Program-made: the position numbers and the translations under genes
NCBI RefSeq assembly: GCF_001570725.1
Contig: NZ_BCNV01000001.1
Coordinates: forward strand, 930,001-994,000
From: Paenibacillus amylolyticus
GTDB lineage: Bacteria; Bacillota; Bacilli; Paenibacillales; Paenibacillaceae
Length of the DNA stretch: 64,000 nt
Direction: 5' to 3'
Shown here: piece after piece, positions 45,355-54,266 of the stretch
Layout: each line of letters starts with the position of its first letter
How positions within the stretch are numbered: position 1 is the first letter of the stretch
The notes under the pieces: generated by a model
Told to the model about the DNA's origin: nothing
What the model saw: the letters and a program-made list of their open reading frames with translations, nothing else
Databases searched by the model: none

Positions 45355-45684
45355 ATGACATTGATGAATGATAAAGTTCATGCCTACAAGGATCAGATTG
45401 GAGCATTAAGCGATGTGCTGCCAGGAGTGGTGAAGTCGTATCATGAGTTTACCGGAGAATGCTTTCAGCCTGGCGTGATTGATGCGAAGACAAAACAGCT
45501 AATTGCCCTCGGAATAGGACTGTTCGCCAACAATGAGGTATGTACCTTCTACCATGTAGAAGAAGCTCGTGCCAAGGGTGCAACTGATCAGGAGATCATG
45601 GAGACCGTTGCCGTTGCTGGAGCTGTAGGAGGCGGACATGCCCTGTCTCAGGGTGCGATGCGAGTGCAGAAGGCGTTGCATTAA
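45355..45684 (+). CDS. Carboxymuconolactone decarboxylase / AhpD-like family protein
   Basis: 109 residues. Helical CMD fold with ALGIGLFANNEVCTFYHVEEARAKGATDQEI, where AhpD has C-x2-C-x3-H. Here only the second Cys and the His remain; the first Cys is Asn. Peroxidase-partner activity through a disulfide is therefore unlikely. ATG 45355 is set 14 bases from GAGAGG, and GTG 45343 is an alternative. Function unknown. Confidence 0.85.
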   Translation: MTLMNDKVHAYKDQIGALSDVLPGVVKSYHEFTGECFQPGVIDAKTKQLIALGIGLFANNEVCTFYHVEEARAKGATDQEIMETVAVAGAVGGGHALSQGAMRVQKALH

Positions 45685-45702
45685 ACTTAGGAAATATATG
45701 AA

Positions 45703-45756
45703 AAAATAAAACATGGTCATACCCTGTTAGCACAGGAGTATGACCATGTTTTATTT
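45703..45756. terminator. Bidirectional terminator
   Basis: AAAACATGGTCATAC pairs with GTATGACCATGTTTT around a 15-base loop containing CCTGT/ACAGG; T-rich on both strands. It lies between convergent genes. Confidence 0.9.
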
Positions 45757-46453
45757 AAAGTTCATCTTTACTTGTTTTACTGTTAAGTGTTTTATTGTAT
45801 TTGTCCACGTCCGCAAATTTTTCCATTACGGAATAGCGTGCCTTATAATTTATTACTGACGATTTAGTCCGATATTCAATGGTGGATCGGTCACTGGTCC
45901 ACTTATAAATAAAAGCGTTATTATAGCTTTCGAGCTCTGGTTTACCATATTTCTTCGTAAGCTCTTCCAAAATTTCATCAGATTCCGGATTAGTTAGAGT
46001 ACCAAAATCGTAACTTGCTTCAATCAGTAAGTAATCGTCCAAAGGATATTCATATGCTTGCTTCATCATGTCCTCTAATTGCTCATCCAATGTCTTTCGT
46101 ATCTCGTCTTTTCTTGCGTCTGTCGTATTTTCGTTATCAAGTTCCTCACGCAATTGGTTGTTATCTTCTATTTTTTCTAATATTCCTTCATTATCCAATA
46201 AATTAGTAAAGGAGTATTCTGCGTCTGCAGTCTTACCCAGAACCACCACATCGGAATAATTAATACTTTTTTCATGATCATTATGTACTTTTTCTTCATA
46301 GTTTGTGTTTTCGTTTTTTTCTTCAGATGAAATGACCTTTTTTATTTTACTCCCCCAAGATACTTCTCTGAAATCTTTAACTGTTTCACTACTGCATCCT
46401 AAACTACCTATTACTAAAATAACAAAACTTAAAACAAACAATAACTTTTTCAA
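45755..46453 (-). CDS. AT-rich lipoprotein of unknown function
   Basis: 232 residues with a lipoprotein signal: basic start, hydrophobic core and lipobox IGSLGCSS (Cys 20). The mature part is Glu/Lys/Asn rich and predicted helical with a beta-rich C-terminal third (EYRTKSSVINYKARYSVMEKF). Codons are visibly richer in A and T than those of neighbours, suggesting recent gain. TTG start after GAGGAG. The SKDEL ending is a coincidence in a bacterium. No family recognised. Confidence 0.72.
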   Translation of the reverse strand: MKKLLFVLSFVILVIGSLGCSSETVKDFREVSWGSKIKKVISSEEKNENTNYEEKVHNDHEKSINYSDVVVLGKTADAEYSFTNLLDNEGILEKIEDNNQLREELDNENTTDARKDEIRKTLDEQLEDMMKQAYEYPLDDYLLIEASYDFGTLTNPESDEILEELTKKYGKPELESYNNAFIYKWTSDRSTIEYRTKSSVINYKARYSVMEKFADVDKYNKTLNSKTSKDEL

Positions 46454-46531
46454 TTGTTCTCCTCATCTCCTTTGATTTCCTAAAACATTTTACAATGTTT
46501 AAGAAATCAGTTGAAGACAAAAAATGGTTAC

Positions 46532-46566
46532 AAAAAAGGCATCAGGTTATATACCGATGCCTTTTT
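46532..46566. terminator. Bidirectional terminator
   Basis: AAAAAGGCATC and GATGCCTTTTT pair around a 12-base loop. Confidence 0.85.
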
Positions 46567-46575
46567 GTGTATGAA

Positions 46576-47040
46576 TTACATTTTGCCCAACATTTTATCG
46601 TACATAAATTGTCCAGTTACCCGACGTGCTGTCACATAACGATCATTGAAGTATGGATTCGATAACTTCGTAATACTTACACCTTTACTACTGGAGGCAT
46701 GTGCAAATTGTCCGCCGCCAATATATACACCTGTATGTGAAATGCCTTTGCCCATCGTATTGAAGAACACCAGATCACCTGTGCGAATGTTACTTTTGGA
46801 TACCGGAGTACCTGCTTTGGCTTGCTGCTGCGAAGTACGTGGCAATTCAATGCTGTATTTGTTGAAAAGATATCTCATAAACCCGGAACAGTCGAAGCCG
46901 GCCAAAGTCGTGCCACCCCACTTGTAAGGTATACCTGTCATGTTGTTCACTACGGAGTTGATACTGCTTGCCTCTGTGCTTGTTGCCCCGGATGTAAATA
47001 GTACAGCTGCTCCAAAAATGGAGATAATCAGTTTTTTCAA
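46576..47040 (-). CDS. Secreted NlpC/P60 (C40) peptidoglycan endopeptidase
   Basis: 154 residues: signal peptide (first 27 residues) followed directly by one NlpC/P60 domain with catalytic Cys in FDCSGFMRYLF, His in SHTGVYIGGG and third residue in FAHASSS. There are no SH3 or LysM binding domains, so it is a minimal cell-wall hydrolase that cuts gamma-D-Glu-meso-DAP stem bonds. TTG 47040 sits 10 bases past AGGGAG; TTG 47046 would be 4 bases away. Confidence 0.92.
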   Translation of the reverse strand: MKKLIISIFGAAVLFTSGATSTEASSINSVVNNMTGIPYKWGGTTLAGFDCSGFMRYLFNKYSIELPRTSQQQAKAGTPVSKSNIRTGDLVFFNTMGKGISHTGVYIGGGQFAHASSSKGVSITKLSNPYFNDRYVTARRVTGQFMYDKMLGKM

Positions 47041-47605
47041 AATCAATGTTCTCCCTTCGATGCCTACGGAGTTAGCTAAGGGTTCGGTAGAAGGTTCCCT
47101 ATATTTCCTATGTATAAGAATAATTCACCCAAAATGGTTCCCCCGTTTTCAAATCTGAAACTCGGCAATGAATAATTAAGTTTTTGTAACTATTTGAAAC
47201 TATATTGCATAAATGCGTAATTGTCAAACCCATTTAAACCCCTTCGTAATACCTCAATGTTAGCGGAATTAAGGTTTTTATATGAAAGAAGGGATCAAGT
47301 CTGGGTATCATTCATGACAAAAACGTCATTATTGATTCGCTTAAGACGATTTTGGATAAATGAATAGGTTTGTCATGAGTTAAAAGAACTATTCCGTAAT
47401 GTTCAATTAAAGAGATTATATTCATTAAGTTGCATATATTGACAAAAATCGATTTATTGCATATTATCTTCTTATCCAATCCACATATTGGATGAAAATT
47501 GATTTTATTGTGTTATAAATTCAAATAAAGGAGGTTAAGGGACTAGTTTTATAAGTAAGGTAGAAGTGGGAGATTTATAAAAACAAACATAGGAGAGTGT
47601 TATCT
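47041..47605. other. Intergenic region upstream of the pectate lyase gene
   Basis: About 560 AT-rich bases without a gene. It contains the pectate lyase promoter (listed separately) with an approximately 130-base leader. No cre-like site or riboswitch seen. Confidence 0.6.
47439..47467 (+). promoter_or_regulatory. Sigma-A promoter of the pectate lyase gene
   Basis: TTGACA, 17 bases, TATTAT. Confidence 0.75.
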
Positions 47606-48559
47606 TTGAAAGCAAAAAAAATAGTTACTTTTATTCTGGCATGTACGATGGTCTTCTCAGCAGTTGGAATGGCAGTTCTTCCTGTAACAACGGTATCAGC
47701 TGCTGATGCTTCAGGCACAACAGCAAGTATATCTGATATTCTGAAGAACCAGCTGCCAGATGGAGGTTGGAGAAAAGACTACAAACAAACAAGTGGAGAA
47801 TGGGCGAAGTCCACCATCGACAACAAGGCTACATACTCAGAAATTAGAAGATTGGCGAAGGAATTCAAAAAGACCAATGATCCGCGATACTCCACAGCTG
47901 CAATCAAAGGAATTAACTTTTTGATCAACATGCAGTATTCAAACGGCGGATGGCCACAAGTCTATCAAAGCTCGGGATATCACAAACACATCACTTACAA
48001 TGATGATGCAATGATTAATGTAATGATCATGCTGGATGAAGTAGCAACGCGCAAAGGTGACTTCTCGTTTATCGACAGCACACTTGCTAACCGCAGTAAA
48101 AATTCAGTTGCCAAAGGTGTAGATGCGATTCTGAATACACAGGTCGTTTCAGGCGGTAAGCTGACAGCATGGGGACAACAACATGATTCCAGTTCCCTTA
48201 AACCGGCAAGCGCAAGAATCTATGAAGTACCATCACTGACGGCTGGAGAGAGTGTAACGATTGTTAAATTCCTGAAAACCAGACCTGCTAACGCTAAAAT
48301 TACAGCATCCATTAAAGGAGCTGAAGCTTGGTTTAACAAAGTCAAAATTACGGGCTACAAGTATGAAAGAGCGAACGGAGACAGCAAAATTATTGCTGAT
48401 TCCAAAGCTGCACCGATCTGGGCTCGCTTCTATGAAGTGGGGACAGATAAACCGATCTTTATTGGTCGTGACGGGGTAGTTAAATATAAACTAAGTGATA
48501 TTGATAAAGAAAGAAGAGGCGGTTACGCATGGTATGGCAACTGGCCTTCCAAGCTGTAA
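47606..48559 (+). CDS. pelA: Secreted pectate lyase, polysaccharide lyase family 10
   Basis: 317 residues: signal peptide (about 1-32, ending VSAAD) then a single PL10 catalytic domain of (alpha/alpha) toroid type. Motifs: LPDGGWRKDY, NGGWPQVYQ, HITYNDDAMINVM (calcium Asp pair), LTAWGQQHD, ARIYEVPSL and RFYEVGTDKPIFIGRDG, with the catalytic Arg likely in one of the last. It cleaves polygalacturonate by beta-elimination outside the cell. TTG 47606 is 10 bases past AGGAG; GTG 47597 abuts it. Confidence 0.93.
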   Translation: MKAKKIVTFILACTMVFSAVGMAVLPVTTVSAADASGTTASISDILKNQLPDGGWRKDYKQTSGEWAKSTIDNKATYSEIRRLAKEFKKTNDPRYSTAAIKGINFLINMQYSNGGWPQVYQSSGYHKHITYNDDAMINVMIMLDEVATRKGDFSFIDSTLANRSKNSVAKGVDAILNTQVVSGGKLTAWGQQHDSSSLKPASARIYEVPSLTAGESVTIVKFLKTRPANAKITASIKGAEAWFNKVKITGYKYERANGDSKIIADSKAAPIWARFYEVGTDKPIFIGRDGVVKYKLSDIDKERRGGYAWYGNWPSKL

Positions 48560-48613
48560 CTCGTAACATGCCTAAGGTTTCATAGAGTAGAGTTAATCCC
48601 TAGTAACGATAAG

Positions 48614-48652
48614 TAAAGCCCGAATCAGACATGGACGTCTGGCTCGGGCTTT
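48614..48652 (+). terminator. Terminator after the pectate lyase gene
   Basis: AAAGCCCGA with CAGAC inside pairs with GTCTG and TCGGGCTTT, followed by ATTGTTATTATTTT. Confidence 0.82.
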
Positions 48653-48671
48653 ATTGTTATTATTTTCAGTG

Positions 48672-48700
48672 TTGACATGATAAATTGTACATGATATATT
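48672..48700 (+). promoter_or_regulatory. Promoter of tRNA-Leu
   Basis: Perfect TTGACA, 17 bases, TATATT, about 40 bases before the tRNA. Confidence 0.75.
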
Positions 48701-48742
48701 ATTTCTTGTCGCCAAGATATATATCACGAAGATATACAATAT

Positions 48743-48827
<85 letters not shown>

Positions 48828-48837
48828 TCATAAGAAT

Positions 48838-48882
48838 GAAAAAAGGTTCCTTGTTAGGTTAACGCCTTTGGGGAACCTTTTT
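48838..48882 (+). terminator. Terminator after tRNA-Leu
   Basis: AAAAAGGTTCC pairs with GGAACCTTTTT across a GC-containing loop. Confidence 0.85.
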
Positions 48883-48916
48883 GCTTTGCCCATAAAAACA
48901 TGCATCGTCTAATGGG

Positions 48917-50593
48917 TTACTGAGCGGACACGTGGATACTATCGATATTCGGACCTTCAGCACCGGTCGTTACCACTTTAATGGTATTGGTTCCCGAGTT
49001 CATGGGTACTTGAATTGTTTTTTCACCCCAGGTAGACCAGCTTCCCGTTGCAGTAAATGGGGTATTGCTGATTACTTTGGTCCCATTTACGAATACATCG
49101 AGGTTACGGGTGCCACTTTCCAACGCATAACGAAACTTTACGTTTTTGGTGCCGCTTATCGTATTGTTGATGTTATTCCATTGAATGCCTGAGTTCGTCA
49201 ACGCATTGAAATTAACATACCCTGAGCCTGTGTAGCCAGGATAGATCGTCTCAATTGCAGCATCGGAGAGAGTCGTTCCTGTTTCTGCTTCATACGTAGT
49301 GCCACTCCCCGTATTACCGCCACCGCCCGTAATATTAGCGACAAACGTAGTTACACTTTGAGCAGGGAGTTGAGCAGTAAAGGTTGCATTGGACACCGTA
49401 ATTGGTGCTCCGCTTGCCAGATTGCGACTGCTATCGGTTACCCATGAGGATACCGTGGAAGCATTACCATTTTGCAAAACAAATTTCTGACTCGTTGCAG
49501 AAGTGCTTCTGTTAATTGCCACAATGACAACCTTGTTATCCCCTTTGTAGGCAGAAACGAATGTGTTCGTATCCGGGTTTTTGGTTGCATCTACTCTGAG
49601 ATAGCCTGGACGTACAAATTTGGAGAAGTGAGCCATATTATAACCGCGTTTACTAATCGTTCCGTCCTCTTTCATCGGACCATACTGTCTGCGGATGTAC
49701 CACCATACATAAGCTTGGAAATCACCTTCGACCATAGCGCTGTGCATGTGATAGGACACGTCAAGCGCTTCGGGCCAGCGGTCCGCGGAGTTACTATCGC
49801 TATTCGGATAATAGACTTCAGTCATCCAGAGTTCTTTACCGGATCCTTTTTGCTTGAAGAGTGGATATGCGAAATCTTTGATCTGTGTCCCGTACGTGTG
49901 TGCCCCCAGAATGTCCATATTAGCGAGCGCCTGTGGGTCATTCAGAATCGGATCAGATATGTTTTTGAGATACTGGAAGGACTCGGGTGCCATCACTTTT
50001 GTACCTTGAATGGAGCCTGCATTTTCTTTCATAAAACGAAGGATTTCCTGAGGTGTCCACCAGGTCCAGTCATGTGCGTAGTCCGGCTCATTTTGTACCG
50101 AAATGGCATACAGGTCCACGCCATTATTTTTCATGTAGGTTACAAAGTCATTAAGATGCTGTGCATATGCAGTATACTTGTCGTACTTCAGGCGTTTGGC
50201 ATTGGTATCTCCATTGCGGTTAAAGGTTTCAACCATGTCGCTCGGAGGATTCCATGGGGATGCAAATACGATAGCACCCTTTTCAATAGCACGTTTGGCT
50301 GTGGCAACCTCACGAGACCAGTTATTTCGGTCTGGATCGACGTAGATTCTGAGTACAGAAAAGCCTAACTGGTTCTGATCATTGCCAAAAGCAGTTTCTC
50401 GTTGCGCGGCAGTCAAGTCACCGATCCATGCCGGATGGTTGATACCACCAAAACCGCGAATGAGTTGTTTTTCAGAAGATAAATTAATGGTGGCATCACT
50501 TGCTGCCGAAACTTGTGTAGGACTAAGCATGAGGGGCAGAGCTGTTAAGCAGGCCAATAAAACGTTAATCGTCTTTTTTAATTTGAATTTCAC
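48917..50593 (-). CDS. xynC: Secreted GH30 xylanase with C-terminal CBM6/35-like module
   Basis: 558 residues: signal peptide (about 1-32), GH30 subfamily 8-type (alpha/beta)8 barrel plus side beta-domain to about 420, a Gly/Thr linker, then a carbohydrate-binding module (YEAETGTTLSDAAIE to the end). Acid/base Glu is in SVQNEPDY and nucleophile Glu in WMTEVYYP. This type cuts glucuronoxylan next to glucuronic acid branches. GTG 50593 is 9 bases past GAGGAGG; the ATG at 50602 directly abuts it. A near-consensus cre site lies about 60 bases upstream. Confidence 0.93.
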   Translation of the reverse strand: MKFKLKKTINVLLACLTALPLMLSPTQVSAASDATINLSSEKQLIRGFGGINHPAWIGDLTAAQRETAFGNDQNQLGFSVLRIYVDPDRNNWSREVATAKRAIEKGAIVFASPWNPPSDMVETFNRNGDTNAKRLKYDKYTAYAQHLNDFVTYMKNNGVDLYAISVQNEPDYAHDWTWWTPQEILRFMKENAGSIQGTKVMAPESFQYLKNISDPILNDPQALANMDILGAHTYGTQIKDFAYPLFKQKGSGKELWMTEVYYPNSDSNSADRWPEALDVSYHMHSAMVEGDFQAYVWWYIRRQYGPMKEDGTISKRGYNMAHFSKFVRPGYLRVDATKNPDTNTFVSAYKGDNKVVIVAINRSTSATSQKFVLQNGNASTVSSWVTDSSRNLASGAPITVSNATFTAQLPAQSVTTFVANITGGGGNTGSGTTYEAETGTTLSDAAIETIYPGYTGSGYVNFNALTNSGIQWNNINNTISGTKNVKFRYALESGTRNLDVFVNGTKVISNTPFTATGSWSTWGEKTIQVPMNSGTNTIKVVTTGAEGPNIDSIHVSAQ

Positions 50594-50972
50594 TACTTTC
50601 ATCCTCCTCAAATAGCAAATAGTAAAATAGCTGATGGTCTGGCATTTCATTTATGTAAACCCTTTCAAAACCTCCTCCCTTAAATCATAGGAAAATATAA
50701 AGCACTTTAGCTTCTTTCAATTGTTGATTCTACTAAATTATTCCTGAACTGAAAACCTGACAAATTACAGTATTTTTTCTAATTTATTTCTATTATCGAT
50801 ATATTCAATGACGGTTCTTGTCTGAAAAGAAGAAGGTTGAATGGAAAAGCGCTGCTCATTCGAAAGTGGAGTTGTCCAGTGGGGGGATGTCGATATTTAA
50901 GGAAGGCTTTGGCTTACATATAACTCCCTTCATTATCAAACAATGAGAACACAGATCTAAGGGGAGGGAATC
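50594..50972. other. Divergent region between the GH30 gene and the deacetylase-like gene
   Basis: No gene seen. On the minus side it holds the cre-like site at 50654 and AT-rich promoter candidates (TTGAAA followed by TATATT, spacing only 15). The plus side shows no clear promoter. Confidence 0.45.
50654..50667 (-). promoter_or_regulatory. cre-like site (CcpA) upstream of the GH30 xylanase gene
   Basis: Reading the minus strand, TGAAAGGGTTTACA matches TGWAANCGNTNWCA at all but one fixed position (the central C is G). It lies between the probable promoter and the ribosome binding site, where CcpA normally blocks transcription. Confidence 0.55.
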
Positions 50973-51812
50973 ATGATGAAGGAAAAGAGAAAGCATTATC
51001 GATTTTTGGCCAGTTTCATGACATTTTTGATTGTAATTTACGTCGGTGTTTCGGCAGGAGGGTCTACAGCCGCAGCTTCTGAGTCCCCATCGAATCATAA
51101 ACGGTTGGCGATCATCATTGATGACGTTGGTAACGATATGAAGGGAACGGCAGAGATCTTGGCGATGCCAATCAAACTGACGGTAGCGGTGATGCCATTT
51201 TTGCCAACAACGAAGAAAGATGCGATCGCTGCGCATGAAAAGGGAATGGATGTGATCGTGCACATGCCCATGGAACCCAAGAAAGGAAGACCTGAGTGGC
51301 TGGGCCCGGGTGCAATCACATCCAATCTAACCGATGAAGAAGTACGGGAACGCGTGGAGAAAGCGATTGATGATGTACCGCACGCCATTGGCATGAACAA
51401 TCATATGGGTTCCAAAATCACTTCCGACAAACGCATCATGTCGATTGTGCTTGATGTATGCAAGGAGCGAGGCCTCTTTTTTGTAGACAGCCGTACGAAT
51501 TTTCGCTCCGTGGTAGGGGAACTTGCGATCTCCAAAAATATGCCACCTGTGGGTAATGACGTTTTTCTGGATGATCAAAACTCCAAGCAGCACATTCGCA
51601 AGCAAATGGATTTGGCTGTTCAGCGCGCAATTGACAAAAATATTTGTGTTGTCATTGGTCATGTGGGCCAAACGGGGTTAAACACATCTGCTGTGGTTCG
51701 TGATTCTGTTTCCCGTCTCCAGGGTCAGGTTGAGTTTGTCGGTATAGGTGATCTGGTACGCGAAGTGTGGAACTGGCATGCTGCTCCTACACTACCGACA
51801 GGTAATAAATAA
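50973..51812 (+). CDS. Divergent polysaccharide deacetylase family protein (YibQ-like)
   Basis: 279 residues: N-terminal membrane or signal segment (about 12-32), then the divergent polysaccharide deacetylase domain. Motifs: LAIIIDDVGND (motif 1 Asp pair), HMPMEPKKG, GMNNHMGSKIT (His), FFVDSRTNF and IGHVGQT. These secreted proteins resemble NodB deacetylases but lack a proven activity. ATG follows GGGGAGGG. The 3' end overlaps the convergent amidase gene by 26 bases. Confidence 0.9.
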   Translation: MMKEKRKHYRFLASFMTFLIVIYVGVSAGGSTAAASESPSNHKRLAIIIDDVGNDMKGTAEILAMPIKLTVAVMPFLPTTKKDAIAAHEKGMDVIVHMPMEPKKGRPEWLGPGAITSNLTDEEVRERVEKAIDDVPHAIGMNNHMGSKITSDKRIMSIVLDVCKERGLFFVDSRTNFRSVVGELAISKNMPPVGNDVFLDDQNSKQHIRKQMDLAVQRAIDKNICVVIGHVGQTGLNTSAVVRDSVSRLQGQVEFVGIGDLVREVWNWHAAPTLPTGNK

Positions 51813-52575
51813 TGCCGTTGGCAATGGATTGGGCGATTCGTTTTTGCTCAGCGGGATCACTCATTCTGGCACGATCTGCCGCATTACTCAAAAATCCGGT
51901 TTCGACAATGACGGCAGGTTGCTTCACGTAATTTAATAAATAAAAGGGCTTGCCCCATACGACACCATGTCCAGTCCGATACAATTCGTTCATGGCGTTC
52001 TGAATGGATTGGGCTAGCAAGTAGCTCCTGCCTTCCTTCTGGTGCAGCACCACCGGGCCATGTGCAGATGATCTGGGACTCCAGTTCGCATGAATACTGA
52101 CTACGATGTCTGTACTCACTTCTTCGCTGAGACTTTTACGCTGGGCAAGATCCCTGGTATGACGGGAGCGGCTGTTCAGCCAGCGGTTCTCATCACTAAG
52201 TGCATAATCCCCAAGTCGGTTGATGATAACGGCATAACCTTTGCTGCGAAGCAGAAGATACACCTTTTGGCTAATGGCGAGGTTAATATCTTTTTCCAGC
52301 ACACCTTGGGCTGACGTACCACCGTCAATTCCTCCATGGCCTACGTCAAGCAGGATAACCGGAGCTGCAAAGGCATGATGACTGGAACGATAAGCATCTC
52401 CATCGGTCACCGGCAGCATGGATGGACTGTTCTGGGACGGAGTGGACTGAGCTGAACTTTGAGATAAGGCAAAATCAAGATAGGCTGCTTTTCCATGAGC
52501 AACATGGTGGGGCAGGATGGGGAGGCAATGGAAGCTGATTAGCAACGCCACCGAAGCGGTCAGCAGCTTATACAT
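51787..52575 (-). CDS. N-acetylmuramoyl-L-alanine amidase (Amidase_3)
   Basis: 262 residues: signal peptide (MYKLLTASVALLISF, about 1-25), linker, then amidase-3 domain with zinc motif LDVGHGGIDGGT, second ligand near KDINLAIS (Glu), SIHANW (His) and catalytic VETGFLSN. It cuts the lactyl-amide bond in peptidoglycan; no binding domain, like CwlD of spores. ATG 52575 follows AAGGAG at 11 bases; the open frame starts much earlier but without support. Confidence 0.92.
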   Translation of the reverse strand: MYKLLTASVALLISFHCLPILPHHVAHGKAAYLDFALSQSSAQSTPSQNSPSMLPVTDGDAYRSSHHAFAAPVILLDVGHGGIDGGTSAQGVLEKDINLAISQKVYLLLRSKGYAVIINRLGDYALSDENRWLNSRSRHTRDLAQRKSLSEEVSTDIVVSIHANWSPRSSAHGPVVLHQKEGRSYLLAQSIQNAMNELYRTGHGVVWGKPFYLLNYVKQPAVIVETGFLSNAADRARMSDPAEQKRIAQSIANGIIYYLSVV

Positions 52576-52770
52576 GGGAATACACACTCCTTCATGAAAT
52601 AGGTATCGGATGCAGATTAATGACTGTATGGATACCTTTGGCATTAGACTGTGCATTTTGAGGGTTTTCATACTTCTTTCAACAAAAAAATGTTTAACCA
52701 TTGCACATCCTGCACACAATAGAACTATCGTAAGCTCCGTGAATGAGCAGGAGCGAAGGAGGCAGAGGTT

Positions 52771-52989
52771 ATGGCCAAAAGTGATGAGTTGGTAAAATAC
52801 ATTACGCAGCGTGTTGTTCATTATATCGATACACCCAAGGATGAGCGGAAAGGCCGCGCCAAAAAGAAAGAGCCGTGGGCAATGAAATGGTTCGGTATGA
52901 TTCCGTTTGCTGTATCTCTGTGGGTGGGGAAAAAGGAAAAAGCGATGGAGTCACAGCCTCACAAACGAAGTTCTTCGGGTAAAGGGTGA
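52771..52989 (+). CDS. yqzE: YqzE family protein
   Basis: 72 residues, matching YqzE: YITQRVVHYIDTPKDERKGR then KWFGMIPFAVSLWVGK. In B. subtilis yqzE lies by the comG operon; here it is on its own. Unknown function, possibly membrane-associated. ATG with AAGGAGG upstream. The basic tail is longer than usual. Confidence 0.9.
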   Translation: MAKSDELVKYITQRVVHYIDTPKDERKGRAKKKEPWAMKWFGMIPFAVSLWVGKKEKAMESQPHKRSSSGKG

Positions 52990-53030
52990 CTACCGCTAAC
53001 CTGATTTCGCTAACGTAAAACCAAAAGAAA

Positions 53031-53070
53031 GACGCAGTCCCTTTGAAACATGGGAAGGCGTCTTATTTGT
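53031..53070 (+). terminator. Probable terminator after yqzE
   Basis: GACGC with TCCC inside pairs with GGGA and GCGTC; tail TTATTTGTTGTTG. Confidence 0.6.
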
Positions 53071-53095
53071 TGTTGTCTTAAGAGTTCCCAGTTGA

Positions 53096-54103
53096 TCAAG
53101 GTTTCACGATGTAAAAATGACCATCTTGTTGCAATGTGCTCAAAGGCACAAAGCGTTGAATGGACGTATTGCCGCCAATCGCTACATACGGAATAGACTT
53201 TGCGTCCTGATCACTATGCCATAGCTGATAACCGCTAACGGGCATAGGACCGCCATATAAGACATTACGATCATCTGTTGAGAAAACAATCTCTTGATTC
53301 TTTTCATGCTGTATCACATCTTGTACACGGTCAGTAGCAACAGGCTTGGATGTAATCCACAACAGATTGTCAGCTGGATTGAATACAGGTCGCAGATGCA
53401 GTGGATCGACTGATAAAGATGAAGTTGTGGCTAAATCAGTTATGCTGGCAGAGACCTGTTTGGAGTCAGCCTCTAGCTGGTCCAGGAACTCTGATGGTAA
53501 TACATCTCCGTTCGTAGCATCAATATAAAGTAATGGATGATTCCGTTGTTCCACTTTCCAATAAGCCAGCAGGGGAAGAGCATAACGAAGATGTAGCTCT
53601 CCTCCGCTAGCAAGTAACGTCTCAAGGTTGACATCTTGTCGATTCAAGGCTTGTCCAAGAAGTTCACTGTTGTACGGTGAGGACTCTCCTTGACCATATT
53701 CACTAAGCAGCAGTTGTCCCTGATCTGTGGCGTTAATAATCATATAACCGATCGGTTTGCCTTCAAACTCAGCTTGCACGAGCCAGCTATGTGTACCCGG
53801 ACCCAGAGGGTAGAAGTCCAGTTCGGCGTTCTTCCAATGTGCTTCGGCGTTAGCCGTACCAAGGGCAACAGCTTGCTGCTCTGCAAACCGTTGTACAGCT
53901 GTGGGAGCTAATTTGTCATTCGCAGAGGCAAGAAGTTTGGTTCTGTCCCCTGTTGGTGATGCGAGCACGAGTGAGGTTGTTTTTTGTTGTTCAGCATTTG
54001 CAATCGACCAAAAGGAGAAAAGGGCAACACAACTGAGTACGCCCAAGGTCATACAAGTTGTTCTACGAACACTGTTCCATCGCATATGAAAGAATCGTTT
54101 CAA
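53096..54103 (-). CDS. Exported protein of unknown function
   Basis: About 335 residues. The N-terminus is basic followed by one hydrophobic segment with an ANA-type cut site, so secreted or anchored. The middle (WLVQAEFEGKPIGYMIINA) resembles prodomain-like beta sheets seen ahead of secreted peptidases, and WHSDQDAKSIPYVAIGG near the end resembles cysteine-peptidase-like regions, but no catalytic motif is visible. TTG 54103 follows AAGAAGG at 7 bases; ATG at 54130 lacks a binding site. Confidence 0.68.
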   Translation of the reverse strand: MKRFFHMRWNSVRRTTCMTLGVLSCVALFSFWSIANAEQQKTTSLVLASPTGDRTKLLASANDKLAPTAVQRFAEQQAVALGTANAEAHWKNAELDFYPLGPGTHSWLVQAEFEGKPIGYMIINATDQGQLLLSEYGQGESSPYNSELLGQALNRQDVNLETLLASGGELHLRYALPLLAYWKVEQRNHPLLYIDATNGDVLPSEFLDQLEADSKQVSASITDLATTSSLSVDPLHLRPVFNPADNLLWITSKPVATDRVQDVIQHEKNQEIVFSTDDRNVLYGGPMPVSGYQLWHSDQDAKSIPYVAIGGNTSIQRFVPLSTLQQDGHFYIVKP

Positions 54104-54212
54104 GTTAACACCTTCTTTTCCATTATCCATTGCCTGGTCGGTCCTAATTTCATTCTAGGGTACAGGCTATGCAAAGGTTGCTGCATCCTGTCGGGCGGCT
54201 GATCATGAATAA

Positions 54213-54249
54213 ACACTACTTTTGCCAGCATTTGCAGGAAAAGTAGTGT
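54213..54249 (-). terminator. Terminator after yqhG
   Basis: Minus strand: ACACTACTTTT and AAAAGTAGTGT pair around a 15-base loop, then TTATTC. Confidence 0.75.
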
Positions 54250-54266
54250 CTTCGTCTATGTTTCGT

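Noticed and set aside
45755..45769. C-terminal SKDEL on the lipoprotein
   Set aside because: The KDEL signal is eukaryotic and has no meaning in a bacterium; coincidence.
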